Below, piece by piece: positions 1-7,581 of a stretch of 64,000 bases of DNA. The stretch comes from an uncultured Flavobacteriales bacterium. Its GTDB lineage: Bacteria > Bacteroidota > Bacteroidia > Flavobacteriales_E > Vicingaceae. The notes beneath the pieces are model-generated. The model had not been told where the DNA came from and ran no database searches. It saw nothing but the letters and a program-made list of their open reading frames with translations. The DNA lies in assembly GCA_905479915.1 (NCBI GenBank), contig CAJQOH010000038.1, positions 1-64,000 of the forward strand. Direction: 5' to 3'. Both the position numbers and the translations under genes were made by a program. The stretch's first letter is position 1. Every line of letters begins with the position of its first letter.

Positions 1-2257
1 CTACTTTTAAAATGATGCTATCAAACATTATTTCTATGGCTGTTTTTACATCTTCTTTATCCGTTATTAATCTGCCTTGTACATCTTTATTTCTTTGGTA
101 TTGATTCAATAAGGTTACTTGTTTTACATAGCTTTGGAACAGGTCATTTAATCGCCTAATCTTATGGGCTTCTTTTGGGAGTTCTATTTTATTGGCATAA
201 GGATTTACAACTTCTAAAGGCTGTAATAATCGCATACAATTCCTCAAAAAATCTCTAATCTCCTTTTCCTTTTTGACATCTATTAATCCTGCTGCCTTAT
301 TGTTCTGATACTTGATAATATTGGCTGTCTGTCCTACAGACTCATCAACTGAAATTAAAAAACATCTACTCATATTGTCCTCATAGATTTCTCCTTTTGT
401 TGTTGCTGATAGCGAAGCTATTGGGCCAAAAACTGTTTTTATGTAAGCTGCAATTTGCCCAGTATGTTCATTCTTTCCGCTTGTGCTACTGCTGATTTCT
501 CCTTTACTCATTAGCTCTCTAAAAGCAAATTCTGCTTTTTCTTCTAATCCGTCAAAATCTTCCATTCCTATTAATTTATTACTTAGTTCATATTCTCCAT
601 AGTTGTAAAAACTGCTTTCGGTTACTCGTGTTAAATTAATGGTGTCTTCTGGTGGCATAAAATCCATTATGGTTGCGAGTAGATGCGTTTTTCCGCTTCC
701 GCTTGTGCCTTGTATTAAAGCGTGTAAAGTGTTTTCCATTTTGTAAGTGGATGCTATTCCAAATAAAAATAGTCGGTTCTTTTCTTCGCCTACTACTCCA
801 CTTTTTCCGATTAACTCATTAATGTTTTGCAGTAAATTTGGCTTTTTCAAGAACTCAAAACATTTGTCTTTTTCTACTGCAGGAATAATTACTTTTTGAG
901 TTTCATTTTCGCCTGTCGGTGCTACCGACTCTCTGTACTGGTCTAATAAATCAGTTAAAATATTTAAGTCTTGTTCAATTAAATCGGCTCTTAGGTTTAA
1001 TCTTTCTGCTGATTCTCTTGCTATTTTTTCTGTTTGCTTATCTTCATACAAATCTAATTTGTTTCTACTTTTAACTTTGTTTTCAAGATGCTCTATTACT
1101 AAGGTTACTCGTAAACTGTCTAAATCTTTTCGTATTCCTCCTTTGATGTAATAGGCTGCTGTTTCGGTTGTGTAAACTATTTTATTAGAATTACTTGTAT
1201 TTAAAGCAGTTGATTGTACTTTTTCTTGCTCCACCTCTTCAATCACCTCTTCTAAATCTAATTGCTTTGGCTTTTCTGAAGTAGCGTTTTCTTTTTCAAC
1301 TGAAAGAAAAAATTCAGTTTTATTCTTTAATAATTCTAAAAACACTTTTGGTTCGTGACCAATTGAAAGACTATTAATATCTTCATTTTCTAAAGTTTCT
1401 ACTACTGATATTTTAGTCTTTGGTAGCAGCTCTTTTAATATTGTTCCATTATTGGTTATTGCCTTTCTCCCTGCTTCATCTCCATCAAACCAAAGTATCA
1501 GCTCTTTCAATTGTTCAAGCTCTGTTATTGCTGTTCTTATTTCTGCAGTAAGTCCATTTGTTCCGTAAAGTGCCAGTACTTCATATTTGCTTTTGATTGC
1601 TGCAATGCTTAACAATGTTGCCGCATCAATAATGCTTTCAGTCAGTATTAGCTTTTTAGTTTCTTGCCCTGGGTATTTTGGATAAAGTCCTGTTCTGTTA
1701 GTAGTGTAATAGTGTTTTGCTTTGTTATTATCTCTTATGCTTCTCCCATACATTGAAACAATCTGATTTGTTTGGTCTCTTAACCCAAATGTTATGCAGT
1801 CCCTCAAATATTCAAATCTTGAACTTTTAAAAGCATTGTAACCAATTTGTAGAAGCTTCCAATCTAAATTCCTGCTCTCTGCATATTTTCTTGCGGTGCT
1901 GCTGCTTACAAAACTGCTTTGCATTTGCTCAAAGTCTTTGTGGTAGTTTGGGGTCTCTTTGAGTGGCTGCACTTCTTTTTTTTCAACTGAAAAAAGAAAG
2001 TTCTCTTTTAAATAGTTCAATGTTTCGTGTGTATTCTTTTGCAGCTGCCTTTCTGCTAATCCAATTACATCAACTGTCCCTAGATTACAATTACTACTAA
2101 AACAAGTTGCTATCTGTTTTTCTTTACTAAACTGTAAGCTCGGGGTTTTATCAGGATGAAAAGGACATTGAGCTTTGTCGCCTTTTCCTATTCTTATTCC
2201 TAATTGTTCTGCTACTTGGGTTATTTCTAAGCTGTTTTTGATTTCTGTGATTTTCAT
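1..2257 (-). CDS. CHC2 zinc-finger/Toprim/P-loop replication protein (primase-helicase type), 3' end outside window
   Basis: The open frame begins at an ATG at 2257 and stays open for 752 codons to the window edge, so the C-terminus is missing. Residues about 30-60 form a CHC2 zinc finger (C31, H34, C52, C57; QCPFHPDKTPSLQF). Around residues 200-265 there is a Toprim fold, with TESIIDA and WFDGDEAGRKA supplying the acidic residues. Near residue 520 there is a Walker A motif, GTSGSGKT. CHC2 plus Toprim is the primase arrangement, and the P-loop part suggests a fused helicase or AAA ATPase. Such proteins are typical of Bacteroidetes integrative elements and prophage-like islands. The divergent XRE regulator and toxin-antitoxin pair fit that setting. 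No integrase lies inside the window, so the element type is inferred. Confidence 0.75.
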   Translation of the reverse strand, partial: MKITEIKNSLEITQVAEQLGIRIGKGDKAQCPFHPDKTPSLQFSKEKQIATCFSSNCNLGTVDVIGLAERQLQKNTHETLNYLKENFLFSVEKKEVQPLKETPNYHKDFEQMQSSFVSSSTARKYAESRNLDWKLLQIGYNAFKSSRFEYLRDCITFGLRDQTNQIVSMYGRSIRDNNKAKHYYTTNRTGLYPKYPGQETKKLILTESIIDAATLLSIAAIKSKYEVLALYGTNGLTAEIRTAITELEQLKELILWFDGDEAGRKAITNNGTILKELLPKTKISVVETLENEDINSLSIGHEPKVFLELLKNKTEFFLSVEKENATSEKPKQLDLEEVIEEVEQEKVQSTALNTSNSNKIVYTTETAAYYIKGGIRKDLDSLRVTLVIEHLENKVKSRNKLDLYEDKQTEKIARESAERLNLRADLIEQDLNILTDLLDQYRESVAPTGENETQKVIIPAVEKDKCFEFLKKPNLLQNINELIGKSGVVGEEKNRLFLFGIASTYKMENTLHALIQGTSGSGKTHLLATIMDFMPPEDTINLTRVTESSFYNYGEYELSNKLIGMEDFDGLEEKAEFAFRELMSKGEISSSTSGKNEHTGQIAAYIKTVFGPIASLSATTKGEIYEDNMSRCFLISVDESVGQTANIIKYQNNKAAGLIDVKKEKEIRDFLRNCMRLLQPLEVVNPYANKIELPKEAHKIRRLNDLFQSYVKQVTLLNQYQRNKDVQGRLITDKEDVKTAIEIMFDSIILKV

Positions 2258-2423
2258 TTGTTGAAAAATATTTTATAATGCTAATACGCACACAATATTA
2301 CAAATACTCTTCAATAAAGAATGTAAAGAATTATCAAGTTATGAACATTTGCATTACGAAAAACGATTAAGCCGTGAGTTTAAAGTACTTTTACACTGTT
2401 GATAAAACTTAAACCCACTACTT

Positions 2424-2771
2424 ATGAGCTTTCCAAAAAGATTAAAAAAAGCAAGACTTGAAAAGGGACTATCTCAAACAGAATTAGGGAAACTTGCAGG
2501 TGTTCACTACACTCAAATAGGAAGATATGAAAATAAAGGCTCTCAGCCTTCTGCAGACATACTTTCTAAAATTGCAAATATTCTTGAAGTTTCATCTGAT
2601 TTTCTAACTAACGGAACTAAAGATGACCTAGCAAATAGCACTCTATCTGACAAAACATTATTAAATCAATTTAAAGCAATTGAAGCCCTAAGTCCTAACG
2701 ATAAAAATGTTATCAAAACTCTAATTGATGCTTTTATTACTAAAAAACAAATTCAACAATTAGCCTCTTAA
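2424..2771 (+). CDS. XRE-family helix-turn-helix regulator
   Basis: This is a 115-residue DNA-binding protein. Residues about 5-60 form a Cro/C1-type helix-turn-helix (RLKKARLEKGLSQTELGKLA, then GVHYTQIGRYE). The C-terminal half is a short helical tail, probably for dimerisation. It is transcribed away from the primase-like gene with a 166-bp shared upstream region, the usual place for a regulator controlling both directions. The toxin-antitoxin pair starts 11 bp downstream, so it may be co-transcribed with it. It is likely the regulator of the mobile element, but the operator sequence was not identified. Confidence 0.85.
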   Translation: MSFPKRLKKARLEKGLSQTELGKLAGVHYTQIGRYENKGSQPSADILSKIANILEVSSDFLTNGTKDDLANSTLSDKTLLNQFKAIEALSPNDKNVIKTLIDAFITKKQIQQLAS

Positions 2772-2782
2772 AACTTGCAATT

Positions 2783-2998
2783 ATGAAAATTACACTTGAC
2801 ATACAAGAAAGTAGATTTAGCACCTTTTTAGCCTTTATTAAAACATTAGACTACGTTTCTATGCCTAAAGAAGACTTTATCCCACAATGGCAAAAAGATG
2901 AAGTAAATCAACGCTTAGAGGATTTAAAGAAACATCCCGAAAAAGCAATTGATTTTGACCAAGCTATGGATGATATTGAAAAAAAATATGACTTATAA
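2783..2998 (+). CDS. Antitoxin-like addiction module component
   Basis: This is a 71-residue acidic protein. Its C-terminal part (residues about 38-71, with RLEDLKKHPEKAIDFDQAMD) resembles the RelB-like 'addiction module component' family that neutralises RelE/ParE toxins. It sits 11 bp after the XRE gene. It overlaps the toxin start at 2988 by 11 nt, which suggests translational coupling. The N-terminal part, MKITLDIQESRFSTFLAFIK, would be the DNA-binding or dimerising portion. The toxin partner supports the assignment more strongly than this short sequence does alone. Confidence 0.75.
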   Translation: MKITLDIQESRFSTFLAFIKTLDYVSMPKEDFIPQWQKDEVNQRLEDLKKHPEKAIDFDQAMDDIEKKYDL

Positions 2999-3281
2999 AT
3001 TAATTACCTCTCCTGAAACTGAAAAGGATATTGATAAAGCTGTTGAATGGTATGCTGATATTCGAAAACTCGTTGCCAAAAGGTTTGTTGCAGAACTTCG
3101 AGCTGTTAGAAAATACATTCACAAGAACCCTGAAAAAATTCAAATCAAATACAATAACGTCCGCGTAGTCTTTTTAAAGAAATTCCCTTACGGTTTACAT
3201 TATATTTTTGAAAACAACACTGTTACTATCATTGCTCTTTTTCACACTGCTGATGACCCTCAAAAATGGACAGACAGATAA
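2988..3281 (+). CDS. RelE/ParE-family toxin
   Basis: This is a toxin of about 97 residues, starting MTYKLITSPETEKDIDKAVE. The pattern of an N-terminal beta strand, a helix (DIDKAVEWYADIR), a second helix (AKRFVAELRAVRKYIHKNPEK) and C-terminal strands (VVFLKKFPYGLHYIFE, TVTIIALFHT) is typical of the RelE/ParE fold. Family members either cleave mRNA on the ribosome or poison gyrase, and the sequence does not decide which. An open frame extends upstream to an ATG at 2949. The start at 2988 is preferred because it gives the family's normal N-terminus and an 11-nt overlap with the antitoxin. Confidence 0.85.
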   Translation: MTYKLITSPETEKDIDKAVEWYADIRKLVAKRFVAELRAVRKYIHKNPEKIQIKYNNVRVVFLKKFPYGLHYIFENNTVTIIALFHTADDPQKWTDR

Positions 3282-3417
3282 ACAACCCATAATACCACCT
3301 AAAAAACATTAAAACGATTGTTTAGCTTAGGGCATTATGGTTTACTACTTCTTTTATTAACGCTGTGCGGAGATTTGTAATATTGTTTTTCAGTTAGATT
3401 AATGCGACAGAACTGAT

Positions 3418-3876
3418 TTATTCATCAACTTTTTTCCCGCCTAACTTATTTATAAACTTATCTTCTACAATCTTAATTTTTTCCTCTTTCGAATATTTCA
3501 TTGATCCAACTGTTGTTATCGATGCAATAAAAAGCTCAGAGCTGTTATTGTTCGACCAATCTAATGAGTCACCATAATATCTTAAACAAAAATTTACACT
3601 ATCTATTGTTATAGTAAAGTATGGATCTTGGTTATAGTAATTATCATTTGGTGGTGGGTCTAAATTTTTCCTTTCTACAAGAGAGTTCGTTTGTATAAAA
3701 GAATCGATTTTTGATTCCAAATAAACTTTTGATTCAGAAAAAGAATAATTACCATCTGACCCATGACCTTGCGGTGCCATCCGCATAATCGTACTAAAAA
3801 AATAGATTCCTATTACAATTACTAACCCTAAAAAAATCAAAATCGGGGCTGTTCTTTTATTAATTTTCATTTTCAT
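3418..3876 (-). CDS. Membrane-anchored protein of unknown function, candidate immunity protein
   Basis: This 152-residue protein is not a family I recognise. A short basic N-terminus is followed by one hydrophobic segment (residues about 11-30, APILIFLGLVIVIGIYFFST). The remaining 120 or so residues are soluble and would face the periplasm. There is no lipobox. It follows the Rhs cassette on the same strand after an 81-bp gap, which is where polymorphic toxin systems place the immunity gene. A membrane-anchored immunity protein would suit a toxin acting on phospholipids. That role is an inference from position only. An alternative start at the second ATG, 3870, is equally possible. Confidence 0.55.
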   Translation of the reverse strand: MKMKINKRTAPILIFLGLVIVIGIYFFSTIMRMAPQGHGSDGNYSFSESKVYLESKIDSFIQTNSLVERKNLDPPPNDNYYNQDPYFTITIDSVNFCLRYYGDSLDWSNNNSSELFIASITTVGSMKYSKEEKIKIVEDKFINKLGGKKVDE

Positions 3877-3957
3877 CTGTTTTTAGCAGGATTAATATTT
3901 CAGCATATGTCTTTGTACTATCTAACTGTTCAGCTAATGAAGTTACAATTATTTCAG

Positions 3958-4755
3958 TTATCCTCCTTTCTTTGTAAAATCTCGCTTTAAAGGTTTAGGC
4001 TTTGATTTCATTGTTTCAACCATCTTAAATGCACCCTTCCCAAAACTAGCCGCTTTTTTTGTTTCCTCGGTAACTTTCTTTCCTGTAACATTATCAGTCC
4101 CTCCTGATTCATACTTATTAATAGTCTCATTAGCTCTATCGATGTAATCTTCATTTGCCTTTGTAGATTTAGGATCTAACACACCTCCTGCTCCTAGAAT
4201 ACCTTCCTTATCATAATCTAAATCATGTTGTTTGGCATTTGCATCAGTTTCGTCAATAGGATCGAGACCATAATAATCTGGATATTCACCTTCATCATTA
4301 GGTTTTTCCCAATATTTTTTAGGATTATTTGGTCCCTGATATACCCCATGCATATTTTTCTTCATAATTGTATATCCTGATTCCTTGCCCTTATTCTTAC
4401 CTGATTGCACTACAGTATGATATTTATAGGCTACACCTTTTCCTAGCGGTCCATATCCTTTCTCTGTATCTGTATGTGAAACTTTCTTCATAAATGACCT
4501 ATTGCCATTAATATCTTGTTTAATATGAATAGTATGATATTCCAACCCTTCCAATTCAACTCCATCGATAACCCTATTCTCACTAAATGCATAAGGGGAA
4601 TTGTGAGGGTAGTCTGGTGCAAGTGGATCAATACTCAAGAATCTACCAATACGAGGATCATGCATCCTGAATTTGTAATTCAAGCTTGTCCCTGTCCTTC
4701 CTTTTATCTCATCATCTTTTTCCTGTCCTTGGAAGCCGTATCTGTAGACGAAAGC
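3958..4755 (-). pseudogene. Orphan Rhs C-terminal cassette with phospholipase A2-like toxin tail, 5'-truncated
   Basis: The open frame follows a TGA at 4758-4756 and at once encodes the conserved end of a Bacteroidetes Rhs core: [16 protein letters not shown], then [20 protein letters not shown] and [17 protein letters not shown]. No repeat shell precedes it, so only the last core segment and the variable tail remain. The tail contains YQGPNN and, further on, [12 protein letters not shown]. These resemble the calcium loop (YxGPxN) and catalytic HDxxY of parvovirus-type phospholipase A2 domains. The upstream LRR gene enters in a different frame. There is no ATG at the natural boundary; TTG at 4683 and a nearby internal ATG are the possible starts. 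It is most likely a silent cassette, though weak internal translation cannot be excluded. Confidence 0.7.
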
Positions 4756-5741
4756 TCATTAAAGATTTGCGTAGCATTGTCAAGAGTCAATTCGTTATTG
4801 TTTACTGAAAATTCTTGAATACGTCCACTAGTAACAGTGTTCCAATTCAGTATACTATCCAACTTATTACCGCTTGCATCTAACTTTTCTAAATTAACTC
4901 CATCAAGCTTACTTAAATCTATGCTTCCGTTAATTTTATTATCATCAATTAATAATTGAACCAATTTATTACAATTATCTAATCCAACCAAAGAGGTAAG
5001 ATTACCACCATCTCCTTGAAATTTATACAAATCTACCATATTAGTGAAATCTAAAGATTGTGTATAAGCAGTATTACTAAACTGACCTCTTAAATTCAAA
5101 AAGGTAATATTATCACTACCAGTAAAAATAGCAGTATCAAGAGTTCCGCCTCCACTAGTAAGTCTTACTTGTTGCAAATTAGGACAATTAGATAAATTTA
5201 AATATGTTATATCTCTCACTCCATAACCACTAATATGTTGCAAACTTGGTGAATTACTAAGATCTAAAGACAATAGACCAGTAGATCCACACATAAAGTG
5301 TGTTAGATTATTTAATCCTAACACATTAACACCCGTAAGGTTATCTTGAGAGCTGACACAAAGAAATTTCAATTCAGTAAATGCTGAAAAATCAGCAACT
5401 CCCATCAATGTCGAGGTCATATTTGTTGCTGTAAAAACATGCATAGACAAACTATGACCATGATCACCATTACCATAACCGTTGTTAGATGAACCAGCAG
5501 CACTCCCATATTCATGCAAATTTAACTCTACAACCCTTCTAGGATTATTTCCATCCCAAGTAACACCGAGCCATAAAGCAGGGTTAGGTTCAGTACCCCA
5601 ATTCAACATGTTTCCAGCGGCAAAATTATTAATTCTTATGCTATCTAAAGCAGCAAGATCTCCAGCATCAAACTGAGCTTTCATACCAAAAGGTACTAGC
5701 ATTAATACTGCAAAAAGTGATAAAAAGTAATTTCTTTTCAT
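4704..5741 (-). CDS. Secreted leucine-rich-repeat protein with recombined C-terminus
   Basis: This 345-residue protein has a Sec signal peptide (residues 1-22, ending FGMKAQ). Irregular leucine-rich repeats occupy residues about 90-320, for example [30 protein letters not shown] and [15 protein letters not shown] family member would normally continue into further domains or a T9SS sorting domain. Here the frame ends in [14 protein letters not shown], and the last 15 or so residues are an out-of-frame reading of the Rhs core motif (DNA 4704-4755). The 3' end has therefore been replaced by recombination. The product is probably exported but has lost its C-terminal anchor. The promoter overlaps a palindrome at 5756-5780. 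Confidence 0.75.
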   Translation of the reverse strand: MKRNYFLSLFAVLMLVPFGMKAQFDAGDLAALDSIRINNFAAGNMLNWGTEPNPALWLGVTWDGNNPRRVVELNLHEYGSAAGSSNNGYGNGDHGHSLSMHVFTATNMTSTLMGVADFSAFTELKFLCVSSQDNLTGVNVLGLNNLTHFMCGSTGLLSLDLSNSPSLQHISGYGVRDITYLNLSNCPNLQQVRLTSGGGTLDTAIFTGSDNITFLNLRGQFSNTAYTQSLDFTNMVDLYKFQGDGGNLTSLVGLDNCNKLVQLLIDDNKINGSIDLSKLDGVNLEKLDASGNKLDSILNWNTVTSGRIQEFSVNNNELTLDNATQIFNELSSTDTASKDRKKMMR

Positions 5742-5755
5742 AATGTGTTTAGTTA

Positions 5756-5780
5756 TAGTTTAGTTTACAAAACTAAACTA
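5756..5780. promoter_or_regulatory. Palindrome overlapping the -7 box of the LRR gene
   Basis: A perfect inverted repeat has 11-bp arms, TAGTTTAGTTT and AAACTAAACTA, separated by ACA. On the minus strand the sequence at 5775-5768 reads TAGTTTTG, a match to the Bacteroidetes -7 consensus TAnnTTTG. It lies about 26 nt before the LRR start codon. A palindrome over the promoter core suggests an operator; the same bases could also form a hairpin at the mRNA 5' end. Confidence 0.5.
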
Positions 5781-5869
5781 TTATAATTTTTCTCACAACT
5801 TTTATTTTAAAACTTAAACTCTATATTTTGAAATACTAAATACGGCTTTATTTATCCTCAATTTAATAT

Positions 5870-5877
5870 TACATTTG
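5870..5877 (+). promoter_or_regulatory. Predicted -7 box (TACATTTG) for the molybdenum storage operon
   Basis: TACATTTG matches TAnnTTTG and ends 20 nt before the ATG at 5898. No convincing -33 TTG element was seen at the usual distance, so this is a moderate-confidence call. Confidence 0.4.
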
Positions 5878-5897
5878 CTGCCACTAAGCTTAAAAAA

Positions 5898-6701
5898 ATG
5901 ATAGAAGATTTAACACAAAAAATACTAAATACGAATCTAGAGGATCCGAGTTTACTAGACAATACAGCTCAATTTCAAAGTAAAAAACTATTACCCAATG
6001 CCAATGTGGTAAAAATTGGAGGGCAGAGTTTTATTGATAGAGGTAAAAAAGCTGTATTTCCATTAATCAAAGAGATTAAAGAGAACTTACCTCATCATCA
6101 AATGATAATTGGTACTGGAGCTGGAACTAGAGCTAGACATGCTTACAGCGTAGGAATGGATCAAGGAATGCCAACTGGTGTTTTAGGTTTATTAGGAACT
6201 TTTGTTAGTATCCAAAATGCTAAGATGATTCATTATTTACTAACTGAAGAAGGTGTTCCTTATATAGAGCCGGGTGGGTTTTCTCAATTACCCCTTTATT
6301 TAAAGCAAAATAATGCTGTTATCTTTTTTGGAATGCCACCATATACATATTGGCAAAGGAGCCCAGAAATTGGTAAAATACCTCCTTATAGAACAGACAC
6401 AGGTTGCTATTTAATTAGTGAGGCTTACGGTACCAAAAACATGATTTATATAAAAGATGTTGACGGACTATATACAAACGATCCTAAAAAAGATAAAAAC
6501 GCCAAATTTATTCCAAGCATTACTGCTGAAGAATTGGTTGAAAGAGATTTGGATGATGTAGTTGTAGAACGTGCTGTAATCGATATGATGAAGAGCGCGA
6601 AAAACGGAACACAAATACAAATTATAAATGGTTTAGTTCCTGGTAACTTTACCAAAGCATTAAATGGAGAAAAAGTAGGAACTATTATAACATCAAAATA
6701 A
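5898..6701 (+). CDS. mosB: Molybdenum storage protein, beta-like subunit
   Basis: This 267-residue amino-acid-kinase-fold protein is close in length and sequence to the beta subunit of Azotobacter molybdenum storage protein as I recall it. Shared motifs are VVKIGGQSFIDRG near residue 40, IIGTGAGTRARH near 75, FFGMPPYTYW near 150, IPPYRTDTGCYL near 165, VDGLYTNDP near 193 and QIINGLVPGNFTKALNGE near the end. The known protein is a heterohexamer that uses ATP to build and hold polyoxomolybdate clusters in the cytoplasm. The alpha-like gene follows after a single base, so the two are co-transcribed. Uridylate kinase is a distant relative but lacks these motifs. The modABC genes nearby support the role. 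Confidence 0.88.
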   Translation: MIEDLTQKILNTNLEDPSLLDNTAQFQSKKLLPNANVVKIGGQSFIDRGKKAVFPLIKEIKENLPHHQMIIGTGAGTRARHAYSVGMDQGMPTGVLGLLGTFVSIQNAKMIHYLLTEEGVPYIEPGGFSQLPLYLKQNNAVIFFGMPPYTYWQRSPEIGKIPPYRTDTGCYLISEAYGTKNMIYIKDVDGLYTNDPKKDKNAKFIPSITAEELVERDLDDVVVERAVIDMMKSAKNGTQIQIINGLVPGNFTKALNGEKVGTIITSK

Positions 6702-6702
6702 A

Positions 6703-7524
6703 ATGGATAAGCACAACAATCATATACAATCAATGTTCATGAGAGAAAGCCTTTTAGATAAAGAGGTTATGAAAGCTGGGCATGGCACTCCTACATTTAA
6801 GATGTTACCAGATGTACACATTGTAAAAATAGGAGCTTCTTCATTTATAGATAAGGGTAAAGATGTTACTTACCCTATTTTAGATGAAATTAGAAAAATC
6901 TTAAAAAAAGAAAGATTAGTAATCAGTACTGGTGGTGGAGCTAGAAGTAAACACTTATTTTCTGTAGGAATAGATTTAGAAATGCCAACTGGTGTTTTAG
7001 CACAGTTAGCTGGTGAGGACTGTTTAGGTAATGCACACATTCTAGGAACTTTATTGTCTCCTGAAGGAGTTATTGCAATACCACCAGAATCAATAGGACA
7101 TTTATTACCACTATTTTTAAAAGCAGCTCCTGGAGTTGTTTATGCTGGTATGCCTCCTTATTCTTTATGGGAACATCCTTCTAAAAAAGGAAATATTCCT
7201 TCTCACAGAACTGATGTAGGACCAATCATTCTATCTGAAACTTTTGGCTTTAAATCTGTTACACTTGTAAAAGATGTAGATGGGCTTTATGACAATGATC
7301 CTAAAACACATCCTGATGCTAAATTTATTGATAAAATAAATGTAACTGAATTAAAAAAAATGAACCTTAGAACACTACCATTTAATAGAGTGGCTATAGA
7401 TGTTTTAAAAAGCAACAAACTTTGTAATAGCTTCCAGATTGTAAACGGAAACAATCCCGAATTAATTGAAAAAGCAATTAATGGTGAGCACGTTGGTACA
7501 ATTGTACACAACGACAATTATTAA
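6703..7524 (+). CDS. mosA: Molybdenum storage protein, alpha-like subunit
   Basis: This 273-residue protein is a paralogue of the preceding gene and the second amino-acid-kinase-fold subunit. It shares HIVKIGASSFIDKG, ISTGGGARSKHLFSVGIDLEMPTGVLAQ, AGMPPYSLWEHP, IPSHRTDVGPIIL and VDGLYDNDPKTHPDAKFI with its partner. It differs in the IP-S-HRTD and GGGARSKH positions, closer to the alpha chain, which has HRADTG. Together the two would form the alternating alpha-beta cage that stores molybdenum. Assigning alpha rather than beta is a judgement from sequence resemblance. A strong hairpin lies between its stop and the next gene. Confidence 0.83.
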   Translation: MDKHNNHIQSMFMRESLLDKEVMKAGHGTPTFKMLPDVHIVKIGASSFIDKGKDVTYPILDEIRKILKKERLVISTGGGARSKHLFSVGIDLEMPTGVLAQLAGEDCLGNAHILGTLLSPEGVIAIPPESIGHLLPLFLKAAPGVVYAGMPPYSLWEHPSKKGNIPSHRTDVGPIILSETFGFKSVTLVKDVDGLYDNDPKTHPDAKFIDKINVTELKKMNLRTLPFNRVAIDVLKSNKLCNSFQIVNGNNPELIEKAINGEHVGTIVHNDNY

Positions 7525-7532
7525 ACTGAATT

Positions 7533-7566
7533 TTGGTTATTAGGATTTAAAACTCCTAATAACCAA
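7533..7566. terminator. 13-bp perfect hairpin after mosA
   Basis: The arms TTGGTTATTAGGA and TCCTAATAACCAA are perfectly complementary around an 8-nt loop, TTTAAAAC. There is no uridine run after the stem. It may therefore be an mRNA-stabilising or attenuating hairpin between the storage genes and the membrane protein gene, rather than a classic terminator. Confidence 0.5.
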
Positions 7567-7581
7567 TAAAATTCTATAAAT

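Noticed and set aside
3282-3417. Imperfect inverted similarity AACCCATAATACC / GGGCATTATGGTTT after the toxin gene as an element end
   Set aside because: Several mismatches and no repeat partner elsewhere in the window; it may be a weak terminator, but cannot be supported as an attachment site.
4704-4755. Programmed -1 frameshift (G AAA AAG) joining the LRR and Rhs frames into one protein
   Set aside because: The A-rich run is simply the normal codons of the conserved Rhs motif QGQEKDDE, so it would be present without any frameshift. A slip there would also drop the YRYGFQGQE part of the motif. A recombination junction explains the sequence better.
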